Source: Ethanoligenens harbinense YUAN-3 (GTDB lineage Bacteria; Bacillota; Clostridia; Oscillospirales; Ethanoligenentaceae). Taken from it: a DNA stretch of 64,000 nucleotides. The stretch lies in the NCBI RefSeq assembly GCF_000178115.2, contig NC_014828.1, positions 1,891,310 through 1,955,309 of the forward strand, in the 5' to 3' direction. Made by a program: the position numbers and the translations under genes. Below are positions 9,259 to 16,997 of this stretch, in pieces. The first letter of the stretch is position 1. Each line of letters opens with the position of its first letter. The notes under the pieces were generated by a model. That model searched no databases. It saw only the letters and a program-made list of their open reading frames with translations, and had not been told where the DNA came from.

Positions 9259-9728
9259 CACCGCTCCGCGTTTTTGATTTTGCCGCCCTTTTCGGGAGCA
9301 GGCCGGACGGCGTTGTCCTTTGCCGCCTGTTTTTCGCCGTTGGCAAGCTGTTTCTGGATGGACTGCTTTTCGGCATTGGGGATGGCTGCGGCGCGGGCCT
9401 GCAATTTCTCGACCGCCTCCCGGTAGGCCGTTGTCACGGCCCCGGTCAGCTCCGCGCGGAATTCTTTGGTGATGGGCCGCGCCGTATCCCGGTATCCGGT
9501 CTTGCTATTCCTGTCCGGCTTGCTCGGCATTCCCACGAACAAGCCCTTGTCGCCCTGCAAAATCTTGAAATCGTCGATCACAAAACTGTCGTTGATTTTC
9601 AGACTGGCGAACCCCACAAGATTGCCCTTCGGTTCGATGGGCCGGACGGAAACGTCCAGCTTCATCGGCAGAACGGGCGCGCCCTCCTGTTCCGTGGCCT
9701 GCCCGGTTGTCCTTTTTTCGTCACTCAT
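9258..9728 (-). CDS. SpoVG-like (septation-protein family) element protein
   Basis: Protein of 156 aa. Residues about 25-85 carry the SpoVG fold signature: KLDVSVRPIEPKGNLVGFASLKI, then DSFVIDDFKILQGDKGLFVGMPS. SpoVG is a small nucleic-acid-binding regulator; element-borne homologues of this type have no established role. The C-terminal half is an Ala/Lys/Gln-rich helical extension (LTGAVTTAYREAVEKLQARAAAI). The ATG at 9728 has a GGAG ribosome site; a longer in-frame start would run across palindrome copy 6. It sits between VirB6 and DUF7007. Confidence 0.85.
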   Translation of the reverse strand: MSDEKRTTGQATEQEGAPVLPMKLDVSVRPIEPKGNLVGFASLKINDSFVIDDFKILQGDKGLFVGMPSKPDRNSKTGYRDTARPITKEFRAELTGAVTTAYREAVEKLQARAAAIPNAEKQSIQKQLANGEKQAAKDNAVRPAPEKGGKIKNAER

Positions 9729-9749
9729 AATTAAAAATTTCTCCTTTCC

Positions 9750-9774
9750 ACTTCGGGCCAAGTTGGCCCGAAGT
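9750..9774. repeat. Palindromic repeat copy 6, at the VirB6 stop
   Basis: Perfect 12-bp arms. It shares the last base of the virB6-like TGA stop and is 21 bases ahead of the SpoVG-like start. Confidence 0.95.
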
Positions 9775-10640
9775 CAACGCGCCCCGAAAATACTTTTCGA
9801 TAGGCTCCCCGTCTTAAAGAGGGTGAAGCACAGAAGAACCGTGTACCCTACGGCCGACCAGATCGCGCCGATGGGGTCGCCGCTTGTGGCGATGCTCTGT
9901 ATCAAAACCGCGTAGATGCCGACACAGACCAGCATCAGGAATCCCTGAAACGCCACGGCCAGCAGAGAGCGAAAATAGTTGTGGCCCATGCTGCCAAGCT
10001 CCCGGTTTACCGTTGTGGCAAATGGAATAGGGGCCAAACTCGTCATCATGTAAATTTCAATCATCCGCCCGTAAACGATCACGAAAACCACGATATTCAG
10101 GGCAACCATCGTGAATTTTACAAAGATGGATTGCATCCACAAGCCCAACAAAGGGCCTATGTCCATGCCCTGCAAGGTGGTTTTCAAGTTGTCCAGCATA
10201 CCGGACGTGACGGTCGTACTGCTTCCAATCAGCCCTGCCGATTTGTTGACCACGCTTTGCGCCACGTCGAACACGGCCATGACGATATTGAATGTGTTTG
10301 ATAGAATCAGCACGGCGACGAAGGTTTTGAACACCCACTTGAAAAACATCCATGTGTCGATGTCGTGAAGGTTATTGCGGTCGATCAGCATTTGGATCAG
10401 TTCATAGCACATGACAAACGTCAGTACCAATCCGGCAATCGGCAGAACAACCGTTTCGGAAAGCTGCTTTATCATGGAGAACACCCCGGCGTTCCATGAC
10501 GCCGGGGAAGTTCCCACCTGTGTTGCAATCTCTCCGACTTGGGTGTTCACGTTGTCGAAAAGCCCGCTGAGATTTCCCATGATGCCGTCGATCAGCACGC
10601 CTTTGAGCCATTTGGTTATCCAGTCGGTGAGAAAATCCAT
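9774..10640 (-). CDS. VirB6/TrbL-like conjugation channel membrane protein
   Basis: Polytopic membrane protein of 288 aa, the likely central channel component of the type IV secretion system. It starts MDFLTDWITKWLKGVLIDG, a common opening in Tn1549-like elements. At least five hydrophobic segments are visible (about residues 58-80, 95-120, 165-190, 215-240 and 255-280) with a conserved YGRMIEIYMMTSLAPIPFA loop. It lies 12 bases after the Maff2 gene, so the two are probably coupled. Confidence 0.9.
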   Translation of the reverse strand: MDFLTDWITKWLKGVLIDGIMGNLSGLFDNVNTQVGEIATQVGTSPASWNAGVFSMIKQLSETVVLPIAGLVLTFVMCYELIQMLIDRNNLHDIDTWMFFKWVFKTFVAVLILSNTFNIVMAVFDVAQSVVNKSAGLIGSSTTVTSGMLDNLKTTLQGMDIGPLLGLWMQSIFVKFTMVALNIVVFVIVYGRMIEIYMMTSLAPIPFATTVNRELGSMGHNYFRSLLAVAFQGFLMLVCVGIYAVLIQSIATSGDPIGAIWSAVGYTVLLCFTLFKTGSLSKSIFGAR

Positions 10641-10652
10641 ATCACACTACCT

Positions 10653-10868
10653 TTACTTGAACAGGCCGGACAGCATCGGAACAAGCGTTGTGCCAAGAAG
10701 AATGACGCCGCCGCCCGCCATGAGCTGTTTGATCCCTTGCGATTTCGCGCCCGGATTATCCGACCCATACCCTTCCAGAAGGTTAATCACACCCCACACG
10801 GCAAGGCCCGCGCCCAGCGCAACAACAAGGGTCTGCAACGTGCTGACCGCACTTGTGAAAAAAGACAT
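10653..10868 (-). CDS. Maff2 family small membrane protein (VirB2/pilin-like position)
   Basis: Short (71 aa) protein with two hydrophobic helices separated by a polar loop (NLLEGYGSDNPGAKSQGIKQLMAGGG), the hallmark of the Maff2 family found next to virB6 in clostridial conjugative elements. Size and topology resemble VirB2/TrbC pilin subunits, but that role is inferred. The ATG at 10868 follows GGAGGT at a 4-base distance; the longer frame from 10898 lacks a ribosome site. Confidence 0.88.
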   Translation of the reverse strand: MSFFTSAVSTLQTLVVALGAGLAVWGVINLLEGYGSDNPGAKSQGIKQLMAGGGVILLGTTLVPMLSGLFK

Positions 10869-10927
10869 AGCATTACCTCCGTTTTCGTTTTGGAACACAA
10901 AAAAGCCGCCATTTTCGGCGGCGGGGA

Positions 10928-10952
10928 ACTTCGGGCCAAGTTGGCCCGAAGT
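10928..10952. repeat. Palindromic repeat copy 7, at the VirD4 stop
   Basis: Perfect 12-bp arms. It shares the last base of the virD4 TAA stop and lies 59 bases ahead of the Maff2 start. Confidence 0.95.
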
Positions 10953-12781
10953 TATGCAAACGCATCCGGGTCGTCAACATCGTCGTAATTGAGGATGTCC
11001 TCGTCCTCTCCTGCGGCGGCGTCCTCTCCGGGCGCGTCTACCTCGTAGACGGTATATATTTCATCCGGCTTCACTTTCATACGCCGGTCAATCAGGGAAG
11101 AAATGTCGAAGCTGTTGCGTTTGTCGGCCTCGGCGGTATACTTGTAGTTCGGGTGCTTTTTCAGGTCGTACTTGGGGGACAGGAACGGACGGAGGCCCCG
11201 AAGCTGCAAAATGCACTTGCTCCCGTCCATTGTGGTCAGCTCGTCTATCGTCATAAGCTCTTTACCGAGCCGTTGCAGATTTTGGCCGTGACTTTCCTGC
11301 ATCCCCCGCGTGACGCTCTCGGTATACATGGAAATCGTCTCTTTTCCCAAAGCCTCCGAAAGCTCCTTGACGGTGGTATGCTCCCGGCCCCCTAAGAAAA
11401 TAACCGAATCCATGTTGCCTAAAATTGTCTCGGCATTGTCTTTGTAAAGGGCTTTCAACTGAGCCTCGGCCTGTAAAAACAGGCACAGCGAAATTTCACG
11501 GGATCGAATAACGGCCACCAGTTTTTCAAGTTGCGGCACCTGTCCCGTGTTCGCCGCCTCGTCCCACAACACCCGCACATGATGGGGCAAGCGCCCGCCG
11601 TACTTGTTGTCGGCCCGTTCACAGAGCAGGTTGAACATCTGTGAAAAAGCCAATGCCACGATGAAATTGTACGTCGTGTCAGTGTCGCTGATGATGAAGA
11701 ACGTTGCCGTTTTCCGGTCGCCCATGCGGTCAAGCTCCAACTCGTCGTAGCTCATGATCTCCCGAAGCTGCGGGATGTCAAAGGGGGCCAACCTCGCGCC
11801 GCAGGAAATGAGAATACTTTTCGCTGTCTTGCCGCTGGCGAGCTTATACTTCTTATACTGCCGCACGGCAAAGTGATTGGGGTTCCGTTTTTCCAGCCCC
11901 ATGAACATGTAATCCACGGCATTCTTGAAGTTATCATCATCTTCTTTTACTTCCATGCTGTTGATCATGTCCACGAGGGTATTCATGTTGCGTTCTTCCT
12001 CCGGCCCCTCAAAGACGATATACGCCACAAGTGCGCAGTACAAAAGGGTTTCTGCTTTCGTCCAGAACTCGTCACCCTCCTTCCCGTCGCCCTTTGTGTT
12101 GGTAATCAGGGCATTCACGAATTTCAAAATATCCGATTCCGTCTTGATATACGACAACGGATTGTAGTGCATCGAACGGGCAAAGTCGATGGAATTGAAC
12201 ACCTTGATTTTATAGCCCTGCCGTTTCAAAAAAGCGCCGACCTGTCCGAGTATGCCGCCCTTCGGGTCAACCACAACATAACTGCTATGTGCCTGCAAAA
12301 GCTGCGGGGTCAGCCAAAACCGGGTTTTGCCGGAACCGCTTGAACCGATAATACAGCAATTCAGGTTCCGAGCGTTGGCCGGATTCTTGGGCCGCGTGTT
12401 CATCGTGAGAAATTCAGTGCCGGTGAGAATGACGTTGTTTTTGAAAACCGGGTCGATGAAGGGCTTGATGTCCTTCGGCGTTCCCCATCGGGCGCTGCCG
12501 TATTCCACATCCTTTCTGAACTTTTTGGCGTTTTTTATTTTGTACCAGACCACAAGCCGGAGGATAACGGCCCCCACGAGGCCGATCAGCCAATCGGACG
12601 CGACAAGGCCCGGCGCTATCGTCTGAAACGCCGGGCCAATTGTTTTTATCATGCCGATCAGCTTTTCCCCGAAACCGTCCCCCGCCGCGAGGCGGTACGC
12701 CGTACAGAGCTTCAGACAGCACCAGAAGATGAACAGATAAGGGACGTTCGGCAGAACAAATCTGCGGATTTTATCGCTCAT
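10952..12781 (-). CDS. virD4: VirD4/TraG type IV coupling protein
   Basis: Hexameric ATPase that brings the relaxase-DNA complex to the secretion channel. It has 609 aa: two N-terminal membrane helices (about residues 10-30 and 58-80), Walker A GSSGSGKT (about 146-153), the DPKGG motif, and Walker B in VLWDEAANTGQVPQ. The C-terminus is highly acidic (GEDAAAGEDEDILNYDDVDD). The ATG at 12781 overlaps the PcfB stop by 11 bases, the normal PcfB-TraG coupling. A longer in-frame start lies inside pcfB and is not needed. Confidence 0.95.
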   Translation of the reverse strand: MSDKIRRFVLPNVPYLFIFWCCLKLCTAYRLAAGDGFGEKLIGMIKTIGPAFQTIAPGLVASDWLIGLVGAVILRLVVWYKIKNAKKFRKDVEYGSARWGTPKDIKPFIDPVFKNNVILTGTEFLTMNTRPKNPANARNLNCCIIGSSGSGKTRFWLTPQLLQAHSSYVVVDPKGGILGQVGAFLKRQGYKIKVFNSIDFARSMHYNPLSYIKTESDILKFVNALITNTKGDGKEGDEFWTKAETLLYCALVAYIVFEGPEEERNMNTLVDMINSMEVKEDDDNFKNAVDYMFMGLEKRNPNHFAVRQYKKYKLASGKTAKSILISCGARLAPFDIPQLREIMSYDELELDRMGDRKTATFFIISDTDTTYNFIVALAFSQMFNLLCERADNKYGGRLPHHVRVLWDEAANTGQVPQLEKLVAVIRSREISLCLFLQAEAQLKALYKDNAETILGNMDSVIFLGGREHTTVKELSEALGKETISMYTESVTRGMQESHGQNLQRLGKELMTIDELTTMDGSKCILQLRGLRPFLSPKYDLKKHPNYKYTAEADKRNSFDISSLIDRRMKVKPDEIYTVYEVDAPGEDAAAGEDEDILNYDDVDDPDAFA

Positions 12782-13244
12782 TCCGCGTCGCCTCCCGTTT
12801 TCGCTCGTGGACGCGCGGCCTCGACCGCGCCACATCCGCGAATTTTCTAAGCCGCGCGAGGATGGAGGGCTGTTTGCTCTTACCTCGGCCCATCACCAGC
12901 TTGGTATACTCCGAGAACGCCACCGTGATTGCGTCGGCCTGCCCGGCCTTGAAAAACAGCAGATATTTGTTCGGCCCGGTCTTATGGAAAGCGTAATCGA
13001 CGTTATACTTCCGGGCCACGCGGTCAAAGAGCTTGGTATCGCCGGAAAGGTCGAGGCTGTTGGTGGAAACGCGGTGATTCATGAGCTTTTTCACGCTCTG
13101 CCTGCCCTGCGGAGTCTGCACCTTGCGGTGCTCCTTTTGGATCTTCCGCAAAACCGCCGCCAACGCCTTTGCGAGCGTCCGGCCCGTGAGCTTCGCGGCG
13201 TTGATCGAAACGGCAACCGTCCGGCGCTCTATATCTTCCTGCAT
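12771..13244 (-). CDS. PcfB family conjugation accessory protein
   Basis: Cytosolic protein of 157 aa, homologous to PcfB of Enterococcus pheromone plasmids and their ICE relatives, typically encoded just before the coupling protein. Visible features are the early segment AVSINAAKLTGRTLAKALAAVL, the RQSVKKLMNH motif and YAFHKTGPNKYLLFFKAGQADAITVAF. The basic tail (RSRPRVHERKREATRNER) overlaps the virD4 start. The ATG at 13244 has an AAGGAGGT site. PcfB proteins are thought to aid relaxosome or coupling-protein function. Confidence 0.88.
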   Translation of the reverse strand: MQEDIERRTVAVSINAAKLTGRTLAKALAAVLRKIQKEHRKVQTPQGRQSVKKLMNHRVSTNSLDLSGDTKLFDRVARKYNVDYAFHKTGPNKYLLFFKAGQADAITVAFSEYTKLVMGRGKSKQPSILARLRKFADVARSRPRVHERKREATRNER

Positions 13245-13294
13245 CAAAAAACCTCCTTCCCGCCATAACATGGCGAACGATAACCGGCAGGGGG

Positions 13295-13319
13295 ACTTCG
13301 GGCCAAGTTGGCCCGAAGT
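13295..13319. repeat. Palindromic repeat copy 8, after the DUF6674 stop
   Basis: Perfect 12-bp arms. It begins three bases after the TAG stop of the DUF6674-like gene and lies 50 bases ahead of the pcfB start. Confidence 0.95.
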
Positions 13320-13322
13320 CCT

Positions 13323-14120
13323 CTAACGCCCGTCATGCGCCACGGGCCGGGGCCGCTCCGCCGCGGGAGCTTCCTTTTTGCCCTGCGCGATTTGCTCATT
13401 GAGAGCGCTCATGGTTTTTCGGATCGAGGGCTTGCGTTCCGCCGCTTTTTCCAGTGTGGCAAGGCCGGAAAGGGCGGCTTCCACATTCCTTTTCATGGAA
13501 ACGAAGCAGGAGCGTTCCGTTTTGAACGGAGCTTCCAGCGCCCTTGTCAGCCTGCCCGCCGATTTTGCGTCCCGAACGGATTCCATTCCCGTAAGCGCAC
13601 GGGCCATGTTTTTTACATGCCGCCCGGCTTCATGGTACTCGGTGCTCACGGCCTCGATTTTGGAGATTGCCGCCTCGTCGAACCGGATATTTTCGGTCAG
13701 GTTGTTACGCATGGCTTCCAGCAGCGGACGGATTTTGAAAAAGCGGGCGACGTTGTGGAGCGCGGAAATCCCTTTTTCCTTGAAAGCGTCCACAGCGTTT
13801 TTACAGCCCTCAATCACGTTTTGCTTTACCGCGTCCAGCCGCCCCCGCAAAACCGCCACATTCTTTTCCAGCGTTTTGACCGCGTTTTGCAGGGCGGTCT
13901 TGACGGGATGGGCCAACTCCCGCGCCTCGTTCAGTTCCCGGCGCATGGCGGCAAGCTCCTTCACCGCCGCGTCAAGCTGGCGCTCCATCGCGCCGACCTG
14001 ATTCAGAACAGCGAAAAAATTCTTCCGGTCGGGCGCGTTGTTGGCCTCCAAAATCGCCAAAAGCTCCTTGACATGCTCGTTTTCCAAAAGCGGTATCGCT
14101 ATGGTTTCACTTTTCTCCAT
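13323..14120 (-). CDS. DUF6674-like helical element protein
   Basis: Mostly alpha-helical soluble protein of 265 aa, Ala/Lys/Glu-rich with long heptad-like stretches (residues about 40-110). The opening ETIAIPLLENEHVKELLAILEANNAPDRKNFFAVLNQVGAMERQLD matches the DUF6674 proteins found between ArdA and PcfB in clostridial elements. No enzymatic motif is seen and the function is unknown. The ATG at 14120 is preceded by AAAGGAGGG. The family name is from pattern memory; the position in the element supports it. Confidence 0.75.
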   Translation of the reverse strand: MEKSETIAIPLLENEHVKELLAILEANNAPDRKNFFAVLNQVGAMERQLDAAVKELAAMRRELNEARELAHPVKTALQNAVKTLEKNVAVLRGRLDAVKQNVIEGCKNAVDAFKEKGISALHNVARFFKIRPLLEAMRNNLTENIRFDEAAISKIEAVSTEYHEAGRHVKNMARALTGMESVRDAKSAGRLTRALEAPFKTERSCFVSMKRNVEAALSGLATLEKAAERKPSIRKTMSALNEQIAQGKKEAPAAERPRPVAHDGR

Positions 14121-14143
14121 TAAATAAGATCCCTCCTTTCTGC

Positions 14144-14168
14144 ACTTCGGGCAAAGTTGGCCCGAAGT
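14144..14168. repeat. Palindromic repeat copy 9, after the ArdA stop
   Basis: One arm mismatch (GGGCA for GGGCC on the plus strand). It lies one base from the ardA TAA stop and 23 bases before the DUF6674-like start. Confidence 0.92.
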
Positions 14169-14169
14169 G

Positions 14170-14883
14170 TTAGCGTTCCTCACAGGCAGGGGCGGGTCGG
14201 TCTTTCGCAGGGGCAGGCGCGGCGTCGATCATCCGCTGATACTGTTTGAGCGTGTCGCGGATGGATTTTTCCGGCGCGGGGTACGCGAAAATTCTGCATT
14301 CCTCCGGCAGATCGTCCCTGCCGTTGTAAAGCTCCACAAAGCGGTCGCCGGTGTCCACAATATAGCCGTTTTCGGTGAAGGTGCCGCCGTCCTCCAAGGA
14401 AACGTCCCGCCCGTATGCCTCGTAGTCGATGTAGTTTTCCAGATACTCCGGCACTTCCAACGCGCCCATTTCGTCGATCATGTAGCGGCCCAAATCGTCC
14501 TCGTCGCAAATGCCAGGGTAATACTCGTAGCAGTCGAGGTTTTGCGCAAGGTTGATTAACTCTTTCAGGCTGCTTGTATGGTCGCCGCAGGAAAGGGCGG
14601 CTTCAAATTTTTCCCGGTCGCCCTTGTCCAGATCATCCAGAAGGGCGGCGAGATAGTTCAGCTCGTCCAGATCGGCGTATTCGGGGAGGCAGTCGTACAG
14701 GCCGGAAACCTTCGTTTCGTAGTCCGTGATGAAAATTTCTTCATACTGAACGCCGTCCACATGGATACGCTGGAAAAGCGCCTGCACTTCCTCAGTCGTG
14801 GCGGGGAGCTTCAAAAACTCCCCGTCCAGAACTCCTTCGTTGTAGCGCCCGAGGTTTGTAACAAAGGCGTCAATCGCGCTCAT
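14170..14883 (-). CDS. ardA: ArdA antirestriction protein
   Basis: DNA-mimic protein that inhibits Type I restriction enzymes during conjugative entry. It has 237 aa, strongly acidic throughout (about 50 D/E), with the ArdA signatures EEIFITDYE, LDELNYLAALL and YEYYPGICDEDDLGRYMIDE. The C-terminal 40 residues (TLKQYQRMIDAAPAPAKDRP) are a less acidic extension. The ATG at 14883 overlaps the preceding DUF4406 gene by 14 bases. Its presence is notable because two Type I R-M loci lie 30-50 kb away in the same window. Confidence 0.92.
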   Translation of the reverse strand: MSAIDAFVTNLGRYNEGVLDGEFLKLPATTEEVQALFQRIHVDGVQYEEIFITDYETKVSGLYDCLPEYADLDELNYLAALLDDLDKGDREKFEAALSCGDHTSSLKELINLAQNLDCYEYYPGICDEDDLGRYMIDEMGALEVPEYLENYIDYEAYGRDVSLEDGGTFTENGYIVDTGDRFVELYNGRDDLPEECRIFAYPAPEKSIRDTLKQYQRMIDAAPAPAKDRPAPACEER

Positions 14884-15232
14884 TAACGGCCTCCGTGCGG
14901 CCCTGTCCCTTGACTGTCAGAATGCCGTCCAGCGTGGTCGCCGTGATATTCAGCCGTCCGGCTGTGGCAATGTCGTTTTTCATATCCTCGTTTACGCCGT
15001 CGCCGCAGACAACCAGCACATGGGAACGGCGCAGAAGGTCGCGCCCGATGTCGATGCCGCTTTTGTGTTCCTCCGGGATGGCGTCGTTGAGAATGAGGGG
15101 CAGGTAAAGCAGAGGGCAGACCGGAGAAAATCCAGCCTCGTATACCTTCCTGCAATACCGCGCCGCCTGTTTCGCGTCCGCGTCCTGATCGCCGCTCCAC
15201 GCGGCTGTGATGTATGCCAATGGTCTTTTCAT
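14870..15232 (-). CDS. DUF4406/DUF7768-like protein (nucleoside deoxyribosyltransferase fold)
   Basis: Protein of 120 aa with the pattern of element-encoded DUF4406-type proteins: N-terminal PLAYITAAWSGD, then YCRKVYEAGFSPVCPLLYLPLIL, GIDIGRDLLRRSHVLVVCGDGVNEDM and a final strand. The fold relates to nucleoside 2-deoxyribosyltransferases, but I see no proof of activity. The ATG at 15232 gives the best family fit; its GGAGGT lies about 13 bases upstream. The gene overlaps ardA downstream. Upstream lies a structured non-coding stretch. Confidence 0.8.
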   Translation of the reverse strand: MKRPLAYITAAWSGDQDADAKQAARYCRKVYEAGFSPVCPLLYLPLILNDAIPEEHKSGIDIGRDLLRRSHVLVVCGDGVNEDMKNDIATAGRLNITATTLDGILTVKGQGRTEAVNERD

Positions 15233-15281
15233 ATTAATAGAAAGCACCTCCGTTTCTGTCGCGCTGAATATGTCAGCCTTT

Positions 15282-15415
15282 TCCCCCGCCCTTTCCACTC
15301 ATGGAAAGGGGGCGGCTCAAGGGAATAATCCCCGTCGCATGGCCGCAGGAAAGCACAGCCGGAGCCCGCCGTCAAGAGCAAGGCCGCTTCGCGGTGGCGC
15401 GCCACTCTTGACGGC
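15282..15415 (-). other. Structured non-coding stretch between parB-like and DUF4406 genes
   Basis: The 297-base gap between the ParB-like stop and the DUF4406 start holds two strong inverted repeats. One at about 15284-15315 pairs CCCCGCCCTTTCCA with TGGAAAGGGGGCGG around a 4-base loop. The other has 11-bp arms, GCCGTCAAGAG (15368-15378) and CTCTTGACGGC (15405-15415), enclosing a smaller CCGC-TTC-GCGG stem. It could be a structured 5' leader, a terminator/antiterminator pair or a nicking/partition site; the sequence alone does not decide. Confidence 0.55.
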
Positions 15416-15505
15416 GAACACCGGTTGTGCTACAAAAATGGCGGCGACGGGGAATAAATTCTTTGAGCATCGGGGTACGGGGCAGCGCCCCGCGCGTCAT
15501 TGCAA

Positions 15506-15530
15506 ACTTCGGGCCAAGTTGGCCCGAAGT
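15506..15530. repeat. Palindromic repeat copy 10, at the ParB-like gene stop
   Basis: Perfect 12-bp arms. It shares the last base of the parB-like TAA stop, ahead of the structured non-coding stretch. Confidence 0.95.
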
Positions 15531-16903
15531 TATTTCTCCTGTTCGGCCTGCTTTTCCGGCTTCGCAAGCTCCGGCTGCTTTTCCTTCCACTCGTCGAGCA
15601 GTTTGATGATGGTATCCTTCATTTCGCGCGGGGTCTTTTCCTTCCCGAAATACTGGCTAAGCTCCTGACTTGAAATAATCACTTTGTCTACCTCCTTTTT
15701 TTCTTCGAGCATGATTCCGTCGATCACGTCGCCGTTGAGCATCCCTTTCTGGTCAAGCTCCCGCATCCGCTGTGCCTGCGACAGCGACGGGGCCGACTGC
15801 TGGCCCTCGATGGCAACGGCGATATACCGCTGATTTTTCGGCCTGATGAATGACATTTCCACGGCGGGGGTGAACGAAATTTTCTTATCGTCCACCATTT
15901 TTATCAGGTCGGGAACAAGGTCGTTCAGCTTGATATACCGCTGAACCTGTTTGACCGTCATTTTGTTGCGTTCGGCCACAACCGCGTTGGAACGCTGCCC
16001 GTTTTCCGACTTCGGGCCAAGTTGGCCCGAAGTGGAGAGGTCGCCCCGCGCGCCCTGCCGCTTGATAGCCTCCAACTGCATTTTCAGGGCCTTGGCCCGT
16101 TCGCTCGGCAGGATGTTTTCACGCTGATTGATGTTGTCCTCCACCATCTGCGTGATTGCTTCATCATCGGAGAGGTTGCGGACGATACAGGGCATATCCG
16201 CGTACCCGGCCAATTCGCTGGCTTTTTGGCGGCGGTGGCCGGATATGATTTCATACCCGCCGTCCTCACGGGGCCGGACAATGGCGGGCTGCGTTACGCC
16301 CTTGTCCCTGACGCTTTCCACCATCGCCCGCATTTCATCATCATCCCGGACTTGGAATGGGTGATTTTTGAAAGCGTGAAGTTCTGACAGGTTGAGGAAA
16401 ACGATCTGTTCCGTTTCGCCCTTGCGGGGAGGCTCTTTCGGCTCCTGTGGCGGTTCCGGCTCCGGGGCGGGGATTTCCTCCTTCACCGGGGCCTTTTTCG
16501 CGGCGGCGGGTTTCTGCTTTTCCGCGCGGGGCTTGCGCTCCTTTTTGGGAGATTCAGCCGGTTTTTCCGGTGCGACGGTCTGTTCGGCCTTATCCTCCTT
16601 TGGGTGTCTGCCTCTGCGTCCGGGTTTCTTTTCCGACATAAGCTCATTGATTTTGTCGGACGGAACAACCACGTCGCCAGGGACGGGGATGTGTTCGCCG
16701 CCGATGTCTGACGGTGCGGGCGGCTCAATCGGTTCTTTGGCCTCATTGGACAGCGCCGATTTCTCGGCGTCCGGTTTAGGGGCCGTGGCCTCGCCGCCGA
16801 CTTCCGGCGGTGGGACGGCGAGAGCGGCTTTTTCCTCTGCCGGGATTTCACCGACCGGGGCGGTTGTCGCTTCCTCCGGCATATTGGCTTCGTCTTTTGC
16901 CAT
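15530..16903 (-). CDS. ParB/RepB-like partition protein of the element
   Basis: ParB-family protein of 457 aa that may bind a centromere-like site and aid maintenance of the element. Residues 1-160 are a low-complexity Pro/Glu/Ala/Lys-rich region with basic clusters (KKERKPRAEKQKPAAAKK). The ParB N-domain starts near 167 (IVFLNLSELHAFKNHPFQV), with GYEIISGHRRQKASEL and DNINQRENILPSERAKAL. An HTH region follows from about 310 (MTVKQVQRYIKLNDLVPDLI, then ISFTPAVEMSF). Residues 291-298 (TSGQLGPK), between the two domains, are encoded by palindrome copy 11. No ParA is seen nearby. Confidence 0.9.
   Translation of the reverse strand: MAKDEANMPEEATTAPVGEIPAEEKAALAVPPPEVGGEATAPKPDAEKSALSNEAKEPIEPPAPSDIGGEHIPVPGDVVVPSDKINELMSEKKPGRRGRHPKEDKAEQTVAPEKPAESPKKERKPRAEKQKPAAAKKAPVKEEIPAPEPEPPQEPKEPPRKGETEQIVFLNLSELHAFKNHPFQVRDDDEMRAMVESVRDKGVTQPAIVRPREDGGYEIISGHRRQKASELAGYADMPCIVRNLSDDEAITQMVEDNINQRENILPSERAKALKMQLEAIKRQGARGDLSTSGQLGPKSENGQRSNAVVAERNKMTVKQVQRYIKLNDLVPDLIKMVDDKKISFTPAVEMSFIRPKNQRYIAVAIEGQQSAPSLSQAQRMRELDQKGMLNGDVIDGIMLEEKKEVDKVIISSQELSQYFGKEKTPREMKDTIIKLLDEWKEKQPELAKPEKQAEQEK
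16009..16033. repeat. Palindromic repeat copy 11, inside the ParB-like gene
   Basis: Perfect 12-bp arms, read in frame as TSGQLGPK in the linker between the ParB N-terminal domain and the HTH domain. The frame is the same as in copies 1 and 2. Confidence 0.95.
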
Positions 16904-16935
16904 ATGGTTTTTCCTCCTTGCTGATTTTTTGCAGT

Positions 16936-16963
16936 AAAAAAGGGCCGAGAAAAATCTCCGCCC
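16936..16963 (-). terminator. Probable intrinsic terminator after the 620-aa exported protein gene
   Basis: On the minus strand GGGC(G)GAGA, a short T loop, then TCTC(G)GCCC form a stem followed by a run of six T. It lies between the exported protein gene and the ParB-like gene and would separate the cargo from the conjugation operon. Confidence 0.7.
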
Positions 16964-16997
16964 GTTCTGCCTGTTTCGGTTCTTTCAAAATGATTTG

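Noticed and set aside
8774-9376. Upstream extension of the MT-A70 reading frame
   Set aside because: It crosses palindrome copies and overlaps the DUF7007 gene in another frame; the Arg/Pro/Ser-rich translation has no similarity to methyltransferases.
15299-15505. A gene in the gap between DUF4406 and the ParB-like gene
   Set aside because: The short frames there consist of the arms of the hairpins; no start or family signal.
8210-15530. Palindromes as ordinary Rho-independent terminators
   Set aside because: No T-run follows the stem on either strand, and all lie within one operon-like run where termination after each gene would be self-defeating.
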